A DNA stretch of 64,000 bases from Cacconaster sp045599325 (GTDB lineage Bacteria > Bacteroidota > Bacteroidia > Bacteroidales > UBA932). The position numbers and the translations under genes were made by a program. The notes under the pieces were generated by a model that made no database searches, was not told where the DNA came from, and saw only the letters and a program-made list of their open reading frames with translations. Of the stretch, positions 33,496 to 42,631 are shown in pieces. The stretch covers positions 1 to 64,000 of the forward strand of contig JAZRVT010000041.1 in the NCBI GenBank assembly GCA_045599325.1, written 5' to 3'. Positions within the stretch are counted from its first letter, which is position 1. Each line of letters opens with the position of its first letter.

Positions 33496-35976
33496 ATGAA
33501 AAGATCCTTCGCAATTGCGGCTGCAGCTGTGCTTTCTACGTTGATCGCGGCAGCGCAGCCATCCGTCAGCAAACTGCAGCGCGCAGAGAAACCTATCGAC
33601 TACTATCTCAATGAAGGCGTCCACACCTTCGACAGAAGCGTACCGACGCCGTTCCAGGTGCTCGGATTCAACATAGGCGAGCAGTTTGTGGAATGGGGCG
33701 ACGTGCTGCAATATATGGATGCTCTTGAAAAGGCATCGCCAAGGGTCTCAGTAAAGAAGTTCGGCCGCACCTGGCAGGGGCGGCAGTATATTCAGGTCGC
33801 CATAACATCCGAAAGCAACCAGAAGAGGCTCGAAGAGATCCGCCAGGAGCATCTGGCCCTCACTGAACCCGGCAGAAGCAGGAATCTCGACATCGACAGG
33901 ATGCCTGTCATAGTCGACCTGATGGCATCGATCCACGGGAACGAAGCATCCGGAGTGAATGCGGCAGTGCTGCTTGCCTACTATTTCGCCGCCACCACCG
34001 ACAAGGATATAGTCGAGATGCTCGACAACACAGTCGTGCTGGTCACCCCGGGCCTGAACCCGGACGGAATCAACAGGAACGCTGTCTGGATCAACTCCTT
34101 CACGAGCGCCAACCCCTCCTGCGACAATCTCTCCTACGAATACAACGACCCGTGGCCGTCACCGAGAAGCAACAAATACTGGATGGACTGCAACAGAGAC
34201 TGGCTCAGCGTCCAGCAGCCTGAAGGCAGGAACTGCGTGAAGATGTACCTTGAATGGATGCCTGACGTAGTGCTCGACATGCACGAGCAGTCCAACACAA
34301 GGTCAGGATTCTACTTCAGCCCCGGCGACAAGAACCGCACTCACGAACTCATCCCGGAAGAGAATCAGGAACTCACACAGAGAATCGCGGACAACACGGC
34401 CAAAGCCCTCGATGAAAAGGGAATCTATTATTTCTCACGCCAGGGGTACGATGATTTCTTCATCGGCAAGGGCGCCGCATACGGAGACCTCCTCGGCTCG
34501 GTCTGCATCCTTCACGAGCAGGGAGCCACATATGCCATGGCCCGCCCGACACCGTGGGGCAAACTGGAGTTCTACACCACTGTCCGCACCCAGTCCGTAG
34601 CCGGCCTCAGCGTCGCGAAGTCTGCATACCAGTTCCGCAAGGAACTCCTCGATTACCAGAGACGCTTCTATGCCGACCAGGCGAAGGCGGCCGCAAAGGA
34701 CCCTGTGAAGGCAGTCCGCTTCCGCATAAAGGGCGACAAGGCCAGGGAGTTCCACCTCCTGGAGAACCTTCTCTTCCACGGGATCGAAATTTACGAAGAC
34801 AGCAGGTCCGAAGGCTGGTACGTTGTCCCTATGGCCCAGAAGAAATACTATATCTTCAAGGCAATGTGGGACAAGATCACCGAATTCAACGACGACGTCT
34901 TCTACGATGTGTCGACCTGGTCGTTCCCATATGCGTATAATGCCGAATTCGAGAACTGCCCGGCCGCGAACTGCGGCAGGAGAATCGAGGAGGCCGTCTT
35001 CCCTGCCGGCAAGGTCGAAGGAGGCGTCAGCAATGTGGGCTATGCATTCGAGATGTCAGAGTTCTACGCGCCCTATGTCGCAGGACAGCTGCTGAAGAAG
35101 GGTCTGATCGTAAGGGCCGCCACAAAGCCGTTCACCTATCAGTGGGAAGGCAGCGAGCGGGTGTTCCCGGCAGGGACTCTGGTTGTCCCTGCATTCAGGC
35201 AGAACTGCGACAATGACAGCCTGTTTGAAACCGTCAGCGCACTTGCCGCTGAAAGCGGCGTTGACATCATATCCCTCAAGACGGGAAGGATGAAAGACAA
35301 CGACCTGGGCAGCAGCATATTCTGGCATCTGCGCGAGCCTCACGTGGCCATTGTCGCAGGCACCGGGATGAGTGTCGGAGAGACTGGCGAAGCCTGGCTG
35401 GCAGTCGATGAGAGATTCAATTTCGACCACACTGTCATCAACCACAGGGACGTCACGGCATCGACAGACCTGAGCCGCTACAATGTGATGGTTGTCACAG
35501 GGAAGCCGACCGGGAACGACAAGTTCTACGAGAAGGTGGGCAGATGGGTGAAGGACGGCGGAACCCTCATCCTCAACAGAGGCGCATGCACCTTCGTCGA
35601 GAAGGCAGGCCTGGGCAAGATCGAGAAGAGTTCATCCGGCGGCATCGACGGCGTCATCCTCCAGACTTCCATAAAGAAGAGCTCGCCTCTGTTCTGGGGC
35701 TGCGGAGAAAGCACCCTGCCGGTCTACAAGACGGCAGCCGGCACATACTCCTGGGAAGGAGCCTCAGTACCTGCGAAGTACACTGACAGCCCGTATGTAT
35801 CAGGCTATTGCTCAGATGAGAACAGGGCGGAGATCGCCGGGTCTCCGGCAGTGATGACAAAGGGCTGCGGCGACGGATGCGTCATCTTCTTCGCGGACGA
35901 CATGAACTGGCGTTCATACTGGTACGGCACCCAGAAGGCATTCATCAACGCAATCCTCTTCTCCAACCTGATCTAG
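33496..35976 (+). CDS. Secreted M14 zinc carboxypeptidase
   Basis: The 826-residue protein has a cleavable signal peptide (about residues 1-20, ending IAAAQ). The M14 domain carries zinc ligands His 147 and Glu 150 in SIHGNEASG and His 263 in DMHEQ, with NPDGINRN and CNRDW, the substrate-binding Asn-Arg region. A long C-terminal part (about 420-826) with a glutamine-amidotransferase-like stretch (VAIVAGTGMSVGETGEAWL) is found in related Bacteroidota proteins. The enzyme probably trims peptides in the periplasm or outside. It is a single-gene unit. Its end faces the lacI-type gene, with a structured 246-base spacer between. Confidence 0.9.
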   Translation: MKRSFAIAAAAVLSTLIAAAQPSVSKLQRAEKPIDYYLNEGVHTFDRSVPTPFQVLGFNIGEQFVEWGDVLQYMDALEKASPRVSVKKFGRTWQGRQYIQVAITSESNQKRLEEIRQEHLALTEPGRSRNLDIDRMPVIVDLMASIHGNEASGVNAAVLLAYYFAATTDKDIVEMLDNTVVLVTPGLNPDGINRNAVWINSFTSANPSCDNLSYEYNDPWPSPRSNKYWMDCNRDWLSVQQPEGRNCVKMYLEWMPDVVLDMHEQSNTRSGFYFSPGDKNRTHELIPEENQELTQRIADNTAKALDEKGIYYFSRQGYDDFFIGKGAAYGDLLGSVCILHEQGATYAMARPTPWGKLEFYTTVRTQSVAGLSVAKSAYQFRKELLDYQRRFYADQAKAAAKDPVKAVRFRIKGDKAREFHLLENLLFHGIEIYEDSRSEGWYVVPMAQKKYYIFKAMWDKITEFNDDVFYDVSTWSFPYAYNAEFENCPAANCGRRIEEAVFPAGKVEGGVSNVGYAFEMSEFYAPYVAGQLLKKGLIVRAATKPFTYQWEGSERVFPAGTLVVPAFRQNCDNDSLFETVSALAAESGVDIISLKTGRMKDNDLGSSIFWHLREPHVAIVAGTGMSVGETGEAWLAVDERFNFDHTVINHRDVTASTDLSRYNVMVVTGKPTGNDKFYEKVGRWVKDGGTLILNRGACTFVEKAGLGKIEKSSSGGIDGVILQTSIKKSSPLFWGCGESTLPVYKTAAGTYSWEGASVPAKYTDSPYVSGYCSDENRAEIAGSPAVMTKGCGDGCVIFFADDMNWRSYWYGTQKAFINAILFSNLI

Positions 35977-35996
35977 GCGCCAGCCAAGGGACAACG

Positions 35997-36221
35997 CCGG
36001 GGAGAAACGGCTGCCCAAGGGAACCATCGAGGCGGGCGGAATAAGCGAACGACGAATGAGATGCCGGTTACAGGACCGCGAGGTTCTGTAATTGCGAGGA
36101 CTGTTTGAGCATCTTTTAGGTCGCGAAGCGGACTAAAAGTGCGAGTTCCGCAGCAAAGGCATCGAAGAGAAAGTGAGCCCGCCTGCCGACGCAGGTGACC
36201 AGGGCAGCAGTTTCTCCCCGG
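35997..36221. repeat. Hairpin-rich element bounded by 20-base inverted repeats
   Basis: The left end (35997-36016) and right end (36202-36221) are inverted copies matching at 19 of 20 positions. Between them are at least four hairpins: 36068-36091 (10-pair stem with one G-T, GCGA loop), 36113-36139 (7 outer pairs plus inner stem), 36140-36152 (TGCG/CGCA) and 36182-36195 (CCTGC/GCAGG). No protein is encoded. It fills the gap between two convergent genes. It could be a structured RNA, a small mobile inverted-repeat element or an elaborate two-way terminator. Confidence 0.75.
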
Positions 36222-36222
36222 A

Positions 36223-37305
36223 CTAATAGTGCTCGACGTTGTGCCGGCACAGGATGTCCATATGCATATAGTTGTCTCTCTTTGCCGGCTCCTTCTTCAT
36301 CACCAGGTACTCGACAAGCGAAATGACGGCGAGTCTGGTCTGCTCATCGGTGTGCTGAGTGATAAGGTACTGGACCACACCGTTCCTGAGAGCCTCCATA
36401 TTGCCGTCCAGATTGTCGAAGCCGATGGTTCTGGGAAGCCTCCCCTCCTTCTCGAGACTCTTCAGGAAACCGGCGATCAGATGCACCCTCGAGTTGAACA
36501 TCACCACGTGAGTGATGCCCGGATTATCGTCGAAGAATTTCGACAGCGTCGGATTGACAGATTCCGGCTCGTGAGGATTGATGAATACGTTGAGTATTTC
36601 TGTATCAGGATGATGCTCAGTCATATAGTCGACAAAACCGGACCTTCTGTTGACCGTCGGGTCGCTCTGGCGGCTGCGGTCGCGCTCGATGCGGACGACC
36701 GCCACCCTCATCGATGCGTCGGCCCCCGCCACCGAAGAGACGGAATCCATCAGCAGCTCCCCGCAGAGATATCCGCTCTGGTACATCGGCATCCCGAAAT
36801 ATGAGAGATATCCGTTCTCTTCCAGTTTTGTGTCGACATATGAATACGGGATGCCGCGGCGATGGAGTTCTGCGGTCAGAAGAGCTGTCTCGTTCTTGAA
36901 CATCGGGGCGAGCACGACCGCCGACGGGTCCATATCCAGAAGAGTGGTGCAGGCCGCGCGGAAGGACTCGATGCTGTACTGGTCATAGAAGACCGTCACG
37001 ATGTTTATATTGAACGCCCTGGCATACTCGCGGGCAAGAGCAGCGCCCCTGCCGGCCATCTCCCAGTACTCTCCGGCCGAATACTCCGGAATGAGGACGG
37101 CGACCGCATGGTCCCTCTTGGTCGCAAGGATTGATGCGTAGATGTTTGGCTCGTAACCGAGATCCTTGATGACCTGCATCACCTTGTCGTAGCTCTTTTT
37201 CGACACCTCGCCGCGGTTGTGGATGACGCGGTCCACAGTGCCCTTCGAAAGGCCCGAAAGCCGGGCCACATCCTTGATCGTAATCTTGATTCCTCTCTCT
37301 TCCAT
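36223..37305 (-). CDS. LacI-family transcriptional regulator
   Basis: The start at 37305 (MEERGIKITIKDVARLSGLS) puts the LacI helix-turn-helix at residues 8-30, with GLSKGTVDRVIHNRG as recognition and YEPNIYASILAT as hinge region; an ATG 63 bases upstream is in frame but lies before the promoter box. The remaining 300 residues form a periplasmic-binding-protein-like sugar sensor (VLIPEYSAGEYWEMAGRGAA, TIGFDNLDGN). It is transcribed away from the SusC gene at 37557, whose promoter carries a matching palindrome at 37499-37520. It likely controls that system in response to a sugar. Length 360 residues, normal. Confidence 0.9.
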   Translation of the reverse strand: MEERGIKITIKDVARLSGLSKGTVDRVIHNRGEVSKKSYDKVMQVIKDLGYEPNIYASILATKRDHAVAVLIPEYSAGEYWEMAGRGAALAREYARAFNINIVTVFYDQYSIESFRAACTTLLDMDPSAVVLAPMFKNETALLTAELHRRGIPYSYVDTKLEENGYLSYFGMPMYQSGYLCGELLMDSVSSVAGADASMRVAVVRIERDRSRQSDPTVNRRSGFVDYMTEHHPDTEILNVFINPHEPESVNPTLSKFFDDNPGITHVVMFNSRVHLIAGFLKSLEKEGRLPRTIGFDNLDGNMEALRNGVVQYLITQHTDEQTRLAVISLVEYLVMKKEPAKRDNYMHMDILCRHNVEHY

Positions 37306-37309
37306 ATCA

Positions 37310-37317
37310 CAAAAATA
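37310..37317 (-). promoter_or_regulatory. Candidate -7 box TATTTTTG of lacI-type gene
   Basis: TATTTTTG ends only 4 bases before the chosen ATG, so transcription would start at or within the start codon and the mRNA would be leaderless or nearly so. No TTG is seen at the normal spacing. Confidence 0.4.
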
Positions 37318-37395
37318 AAAAAAAATTCCGTGACCGCGCACGATTGATAAAAAATATCCACAACGCAACTACGCACCACCGCTACGGGCGTCCGT

Positions 37396-37424
37396 CCGTT
37401 AACGGGCACGGAATTCCGTGCCCG
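37396..37424. promoter_or_regulatory. Overlapping palindromes, possible operator
   Basis: A perfect 22-base palindrome (37403-37424, core GGAATTCC) overlaps a second perfect 10-base palindrome CCGTTAACGG (37396-37405). They lie about 45 bases upstream of the SusC promoter in the divergent gap. No T run follows, so a terminator is unlikely; a binding site for a dimeric regulator is more likely. Confidence 0.5.
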
Positions 37425-37467
37425 AACACGAAATGCGTTCCTATGCTCTTCCACGGCCGTTCCACGC

Positions 37468-37498
37468 TTGTTTTATTGTATAGTTATACCTATTTTTG
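37468..37498 (+). promoter_or_regulatory. Promoter of the second SusCD operon
   Basis: TTG (37468-37470), a 20-base spacer and TATTTTTG (37491-37498) match the Bacteroides consensus. The spacer contains a small palindrome GTATA-GT-TATAC (37478-37489). The expected start site lies about 50 bases before the SusC ATG. Confidence 0.75.
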
Positions 37499-37520
37499 TA
37501 CGATACCGATTGGAATCGTA
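37499..37520. promoter_or_regulatory. Putative LacI-type operator
   Basis: TACGAT (37499-37504) and ATCGTA (37515-37520) form a perfect inverted repeat with a 10-base centre, directly abutting the -7 box and covering the likely transcription start. A repressor bound here would block the SusC promoter. The divergent LacI-family gene is the natural candidate. Confidence 0.6.
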
Positions 37521-37556
37521 TTACTAACTAACAATATTCAACCAACATCTTTTTTC

Positions 37557-40500
37557 ATGACACAAAAAACAAACATCAGCAAGGGCCTCGTCAAGATGGC
37601 AAGACTCTTCCTTGTTGTCTCAGTGTTCCTGTTTGCCGGATTCCAGCAGGCAGCTGCACAGACAATCGATGTCAAGGGCACCGTGGTCTCCTCGACCGAC
37701 GGCCAGCCTGTGATCGGCGCTTCTGTCATTGAGAAAGGCACCACCAACGGAACCGCCACTTCAGTGGACGGTACCTTCCAGCTCCGCGTCAGGGAAGGCG
37801 CAACTCTGGAAGTTTCCGCAATTGGATACGCAACTCAGGAAATTGCGGCCGCAGCGGGTCCGATGAATGTCATTCTCGCAGAAGATGACCTGTGGCTCGA
37901 CGACGTCGTGGTCGTCGGATACGGTGTACAGAAGAAAAAACTGGTCACCGGATCAACAGTTCAGGTAAAGGGCGATGAAATCGCCAAACTCAACACCACA
38001 AGCGTAATCGGAGCTCTCCAGGCTCAGTCTCCGGGCGTGAGCATCGTCCAGAACTCCGGCTACCTCGATGCAGGGTTCAAGATCAACATCCGCGGTCTCG
38101 GCACCACAGGTGACGCTGAGCCTCTCTACGTCATCGACGGTGTAGCAGGCGGAAGCATCAGCTCGCTCAACCCTAACGACATCGAGTCCATCGACGTCCT
38201 CAAGGATGCGGCTTCTGCAGCAATCTACGGTGCGCGTGCAGCAAACGGTGTCATCCTCGTCACGACAAAGAAGGGCAAGGAAGGTCAGAGCTATGTCACT
38301 TATGACGGCTACTACGGCTTCCAGAACCTCTACAAGATCCCTACAGTGCTCACCGCACAGGAAATGATGATGATTCAGGATGAGCAGCGCGCAATGGACG
38401 GCCTCGATCCTTGGAACTGGCCTCTTCTCCTCGGCAGCAAGGCATACAACAGTGTAGCAAGCGGCTGGCAGGGTACCAACTGGATCAAGGAGATGCTCAA
38501 CAAGAACGCCAAGATACAGAGCCATTCTGTAACAGTCGCAGGCGGCACTGAGCGCAACTCCTACTCTCTCGGCTTCACTTATTCAGAGCAGGACGCCACA
38601 ATGGGTGTTCCGGGTGACGTACCCGGACTCCAGAAGTACAACTTCCGCGTCAACAACGAATACATTCCGCTGAAGCAGGGCAGCCTCAATGTCCTCACAG
38701 TAGGTGAGACCCTCAACTACCGCTACGGCAAGTCTCACGGCTACTTCGGAACAGGTGACAAATATTCAAGCACCATCCGCAAGGGCATCCTCCACACACC
38801 GTTCCTCCCTGTATACAAAGATGACGGCTCATACTACGGACTTCAGGACCAGTATGCTGACAAATATGACTGGGACGTTGCAAATGCTGACGACGTCAAC
38901 CCTATCGAGCAGCTGGCACTGGGCAACGAGACCGAGAGCCAGAACCACTACCTCCAGGCAAGTGCGTATGCAGACTTCCAGCCGATAAAGAACCTGCACT
39001 TCAGGTCCCAGTTCGGTTATATGATGGGAGCAAGCTCAAGCCACTCCCACTCCCCTATCTATGAAATCGGCCGTATCACAAAGCACACTGTCAACACAGT
39101 TTCACAGAGCGCAAGCATGTACAACCGCTTCACCTGGGATAACACCGTCAGCTACTCATTCGACGTCAAGGAGCACCATTTCGACGTACTCGGCGGTGCT
39201 TCCATCGAGAAATGGGGCAACGGCACATCCATCAGCGGCACCAAGAACGATTTCATCTTCAACGACCTTGAGCACGCTTACCTCAGCAACTGTACTTCAC
39301 TCACAACCAACTCCAACGACGTCAAGGGCTCTCACAACACCGACGGCAGACTCGCATCCTTCTTCGTAAGGGCGAACTGGGACTGGAAAGAGAAGTATAT
39401 GGTATCCGCAACAGTACGTGCCGACGGTTCTTCAAACTTCGCACAGGGTCACAGATGGGGTATCTTCCCTTCAGTATCCGCAGGTTGGGTAATCAGCAAC
39501 GAAGACTTTATGGAAAGTGCAAAAGGCACAGTCGATTTCCTGAAGTTCCGCGCTTCCTGGGGCCAGAACGGTAACTGCAACGTGAACGCATTCGAGTATC
39601 TCAACCTCCTCAAGACAGGTAACCTCGACGGAAACGGATATCCTTTCGGAGATATGGGCGCAAACGCAACCGGTACCTACTCCTACAAGATCACCAATCC
39701 GGAACTCACCTGGGAGACTTCAGAGCAGATTGACCTCGGTCTCGACGCAAGGTTCTTCAGCAGCAGGCTCGCATTCGAGTTCGACTGGTACCGCAAGGCC
39801 ACCAAGGACTGGCTGGTAACAGCTCCTATCCTCGACCACTACGGAGCAGACGCTCCTGCAATCAACGGCGGTGACGTTGTCAACAGCGGTATCGAGGCAG
39901 CTCTCCGCTGGAATGACTACAAGGGCGACTTCAACTATGGCATCGGCATCAACGGTGCATACAACAAGAACAAGATCACCCGTATCGCAAACGCTGACGG
40001 CATCATCCACGGACCTGGCGGAGGAGACGACGGCCTTCTCTGGCACGGTTGCGACGAAGTTTACCGCGCTCAGATCGGAATGCCTATCGGCTACTTCTTC
40101 GGTTACAAGACTGCAGGCGTATTCCAGACTGAACAGGAAATCGCAAGCTACACCGGACCGAAGCTCTATGGCGACAGCACACGTCCCGGCGACCTCATCT
40201 TTGTTGACACCAACAATGACAATGTCATCGACGAAGGCGACCGCACAATGATCGGCGACCCTCACCCTGACTTCACAATGGGTCTCTCACTCAACTTCGA
40301 ATGGAAGGGCATCGACCTCGCACTCACCGGCTACGGCGCATTCGGACAGCAGATCCTCTACTGCTACCGCAGTGTCATCGACGGTGCTGCAGGAAACTTC
40401 ACTGACCAAATCCTCCAGAGATGGTGCGGTGCAGGCACATCCAACAGATTCCCTCGCCTCTCATTCTCAGGCAACAACTGGAACAAGGTCTCCGACATCT

Positions 40501-40754
40501 ATCTCGAGGACGGTGACTACTTCAAGATCCAGAACCTGACCCTTGGATACAATCTGGCCAAGGCATTCAAGAACTTCCCTCTCCAGACCCTCAGGGTTTA
40601 CGTGAGCGCACAGAACCTCTACACCTTCACCAAATATCCGGGAATGGATCCTGAAATCGGTTACGGTGGAAACGACAGCTGGGCTCAGGGCATCGACCTC
40701 GGTTACTACCCAAGCACACGTAATATCCTCATTGGTCTCAGTATTAAATTTTAA
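37557..40754 (+). CDS. SusC/RagA-family TonB-dependent transporter
   Basis: The start at 37557 gives a signal peptide ending AAAQ; upstream in-frame codons cross the promoter and are not used. The 1065-residue protein has a carboxypeptidase-like domain (VKGTVVSSTDGQPVIGASVI), a plug domain (NIRGLGTTGDAEPLYVIDG, IDVLKDAASAAIYGARAANG) and a barrel with a C-terminal NILIGLSIKF strand. It is the first gene of a plus-strand operon with SusD 7 bases after it. It probably imports a glycan or glycopeptide. Codon bias is strong, suggesting high expression. Confidence 0.94.
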   Translation: MTQKTNISKGLVKMARLFLVVSVFLFAGFQQAAAQTIDVKGTVVSSTDGQPVIGASVIEKGTTNGTATSVDGTFQLRVREGATLEVSAIGYATQEIAAAAGPMNVILAEDDLWLDDVVVVGYGVQKKKLVTGSTVQVKGDEIAKLNTTSVIGALQAQSPGVSIVQNSGYLDAGFKINIRGLGTTGDAEPLYVIDGVAGGSISSLNPNDIESIDVLKDAASAAIYGARAANGVILVTTKKGKEGQSYVTYDGYYGFQNLYKIPTVLTAQEMMMIQDEQRAMDGLDPWNWPLLLGSKAYNSVASGWQGTNWIKEMLNKNAKIQSHSVTVAGGTERNSYSLGFTYSEQDATMGVPGDVPGLQKYNFRVNNEYIPLKQGSLNVLTVGETLNYRYGKSHGYFGTGDKYSSTIRKGILHTPFLPVYKDDGSYYGLQDQYADKYDWDVANADDVNPIEQLALGNETESQNHYLQASAYADFQPIKNLHFRSQFGYMMGASSSHSHSPIYEIGRITKHTVNTVSQSASMYNRFTWDNTVSYSFDVKEHHFDVLGGASIEKWGNGTSISGTKNDFIFNDLEHAYLSNCTSLTTNSNDVKGSHNTDGRLASFFVRANWDWKEKYMVSATVRADGSSNFAQGHRWGIFPSVSAGWVISNEDFMESAKGTVDFLKFRASWGQNGNCNVNAFEYLNLLKTGNLDGNGYPFGDMGANATGTYSYKITNPELTWETSEQIDLGLDARFFSSRLAFEFDWYRKATKDWLVTAPILDHYGADAPAINGGDVVNSGIEAALRWNDYKGDFNYGIGINGAYNKNKITRIANADGIIHGPGGGDDGLLWHGCDEVYRAQIGMPIGYFFGYKTAGVFQTEQEIASYTGPKLYGDSTRPGDLIFVDTNNDNVIDEGDRTMIGDPHPDFTMGLSLNFEWKGIDLALTGYGAFGQQILYCYRSVIDGAAGNFTDQILQRWCGAGTSNRFPRLSFSGNNWNKVSDIYLEDGDYFKIQNLTLGYNLAKAFKNFPLQTLRVYVSAQNLYTFTKYPGMDPEIGYGGNDSWAQGIDLGYYPSTRNILIGLSIKF

Positions 40755-40761
40755 TTGAGGA

Positions 40762-42624
40762 ATGAATATGAAAAAGATACTTTATTCAATACTGGTATTT
40801 GCTGCTCTTTGCTCAGTTGTCTCCTGCGAGGACTTCCTTACCACAGCCCCTCTCGACAGACAGAGCTCTGCAGGTTTCCCTAGCAGCGAAGCTGAAGCAC
40901 AGCAGCTGGTAACTTCCATCTACGGAAGTCTCCTCTATGTCTCACCTGAGACCAGCACTCAGCTCTACCTCGCACAGCTTGCTTCTGACGAGTGCCTCGG
41001 CGGCAACGTTCCTGCAAATGCGAACATCGCCCACAGCCTCATGAAGTACAGCACCAGCGCCAATGACTTCCAGCCGATGTGGAAACGCCTCTACACTATG
41101 ATCAACAAGGCAAACGCCACTCTGGAAATCCTCAGCTCCTGGGAAGGCTTCCAGGACCAGAATCTCCAGAAGAGACTCATCGCCGAGACCCACTTCCTCC
41201 GCGGCTACGCATACTGGGAGCTCGCTCTTTCATTCGGTGAAGTTCCTATCCACCTCACAAACGACGGTGTGAATGCACCACGCGCAAGCATTGACCGCGT
41301 ATACGGTGTAATCGCACACGAAATGAGGGAAGCCATCAACAATCTCCCTAACGAGATCTACCCTGCAGGCCACGCACTCGAAGGCCACGTGACAAAATAC
41401 GCTGCAGAGGCTCTTCAGGCACGTATCTTCCTGTTCTACACAGGCCGTTACAACAAGACTGAGCTTCCTGCAATGGTTGACGAGGAAGGCAATGTCGTCG
41501 AAGGTTCATCGCCAGTATCAAAGGCAACTGTGATCTCCGACCTCGAGGATTGCATCAACAACTCCGGCCACAGGCTTGTAAGCGACCAGCGCAACCTCTG
41601 GCCTTATACTGCCGAGATTCTCAACAAGAACAGTATCGGTGTCTCCTACAAGTACGCAGTGAACAACGGCCTGAAGTGGGAAGGAAACAGCTCTGTCGAG
41701 ACCGTCTTCGCAGAGAAGCACAACCTCTCTGCAATCAGCGGTGCAACAGAGTGCTTCTCCAACACTCTCGCAGCATTCTTCACTCCTCCGAAAGGAAGCC
41801 GCACATACAGCGCAGCAACCGTCCAGTACTCTTACCCGTTCTCTGAGGGTTGGGGCCAGGGTCCGGTTTCTCCTACAATGGTTGAAGACTGGATCGCCTG
41901 GGAAAAGCAGCAGGGCGTGAAAGACCCTCGTCTCACAGGTTCTGTATGGGCAACTGAAATCAGGCACCCGGACGGATTCCCTAACGGCGAAGTTCTCATT
42001 GACAAGAGAATGGATCCGGATGAGGCAGGTTATTCCGTTGCTTCCATCTACTACGAGCAGACTGGCTACTACCAGAAGAAGCTCATCGTTGTAGGTTGCT
42101 GGAATGACGATGCAAACAAGTGGAACCAGACATTCATGCCGGTTCTCAATCCAGGCCTCACAACAAGAGACCACTTCTGCTACACCAACGCGACAGATGT
42201 AATCCTTATCCGTTTCGCTGATGTTCTCCTTATGCATTCAGAGCTTACAGGCACTCCTGACGGCCTCAACAAGGTACGTGCACGCAGCGGCCTCCCTGCA
42301 ATCGCATACTCATTCGAGGCACTCCAGAACGAACGCCGCTACGAGCTCTGCTTCGAAAGCCTTCGCTGGTACGACCTTCTCCGTTGGTCAGGTCCTTCAC
42401 TCGAATATGCTGGCAAGATGCTCAACAAGAAGAACGGCTTCAAGATTGTCAACGAGGCCAAGGTTGTTGACATGCCATACTACGACTATGCTGCACGTCT
42501 TAAGGAGACCCAGGGCTACTGGCCTATCCCTCAGGACGAAATCGACAAGTCAGAGGGCGTGCTCACCCAGAATCCCGGCTGGGACATCCCTAACGCTGCA
42601 TTCAAGGGCTGGAATTCAATTTAA
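40762..42624 (+). CDS. SusD/RagB-family outer-membrane lipoprotein
   Basis: The 620-residue protein has a lipoprotein signal (SVVSC then EDFLTTAPLD). AETHFLRGYAYWELALSFGEV is the conserved TPR-like helix pair, and ALQNERRYELCFESLRWYDLLRW is the family C-terminal motif. The ATG at 40768 lies 7 bases after GAGG and may be the true start, making the protein two residues shorter. It pairs with the SusC just upstream as substrate-binding lid. Confidence 0.94.
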   Translation: MNMKKILYSILVFAALCSVVSCEDFLTTAPLDRQSSAGFPSSEAEAQQLVTSIYGSLLYVSPETSTQLYLAQLASDECLGGNVPANANIAHSLMKYSTSANDFQPMWKRLYTMINKANATLEILSSWEGFQDQNLQKRLIAETHFLRGYAYWELALSFGEVPIHLTNDGVNAPRASIDRVYGVIAHEMREAINNLPNEIYPAGHALEGHVTKYAAEALQARIFLFYTGRYNKTELPAMVDEEGNVVEGSSPVSKATVISDLEDCINNSGHRLVSDQRNLWPYTAEILNKNSIGVSYKYAVNNGLKWEGNSSVETVFAEKHNLSAISGATECFSNTLAAFFTPPKGSRTYSAATVQYSYPFSEGWGQGPVSPTMVEDWIAWEKQQGVKDPRLTGSVWATEIRHPDGFPNGEVLIDKRMDPDEAGYSVASIYYEQTGYYQKKLIVVGCWNDDANKWNQTFMPVLNPGLTTRDHFCYTNATDVILIRFADVLLMHSELTGTPDGLNKVRARSGLPAIAYSFEALQNERRYELCFESLRWYDLLRWSGPSLEYAGKMLNKKNGFKIVNEAKVVDMPYYDYAARLKETQGYWPIPQDEIDKSEGVLTQNPGWDIPNAAFKGWNSI

Positions 42625-42631
42625 TTAGCTT

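Noticed and set aside
37344..37556. N-terminal extension of the second SusC by 71 residues
   Set aside because: It would run through the promoter and operator, and the signal peptide begins only after 37557.
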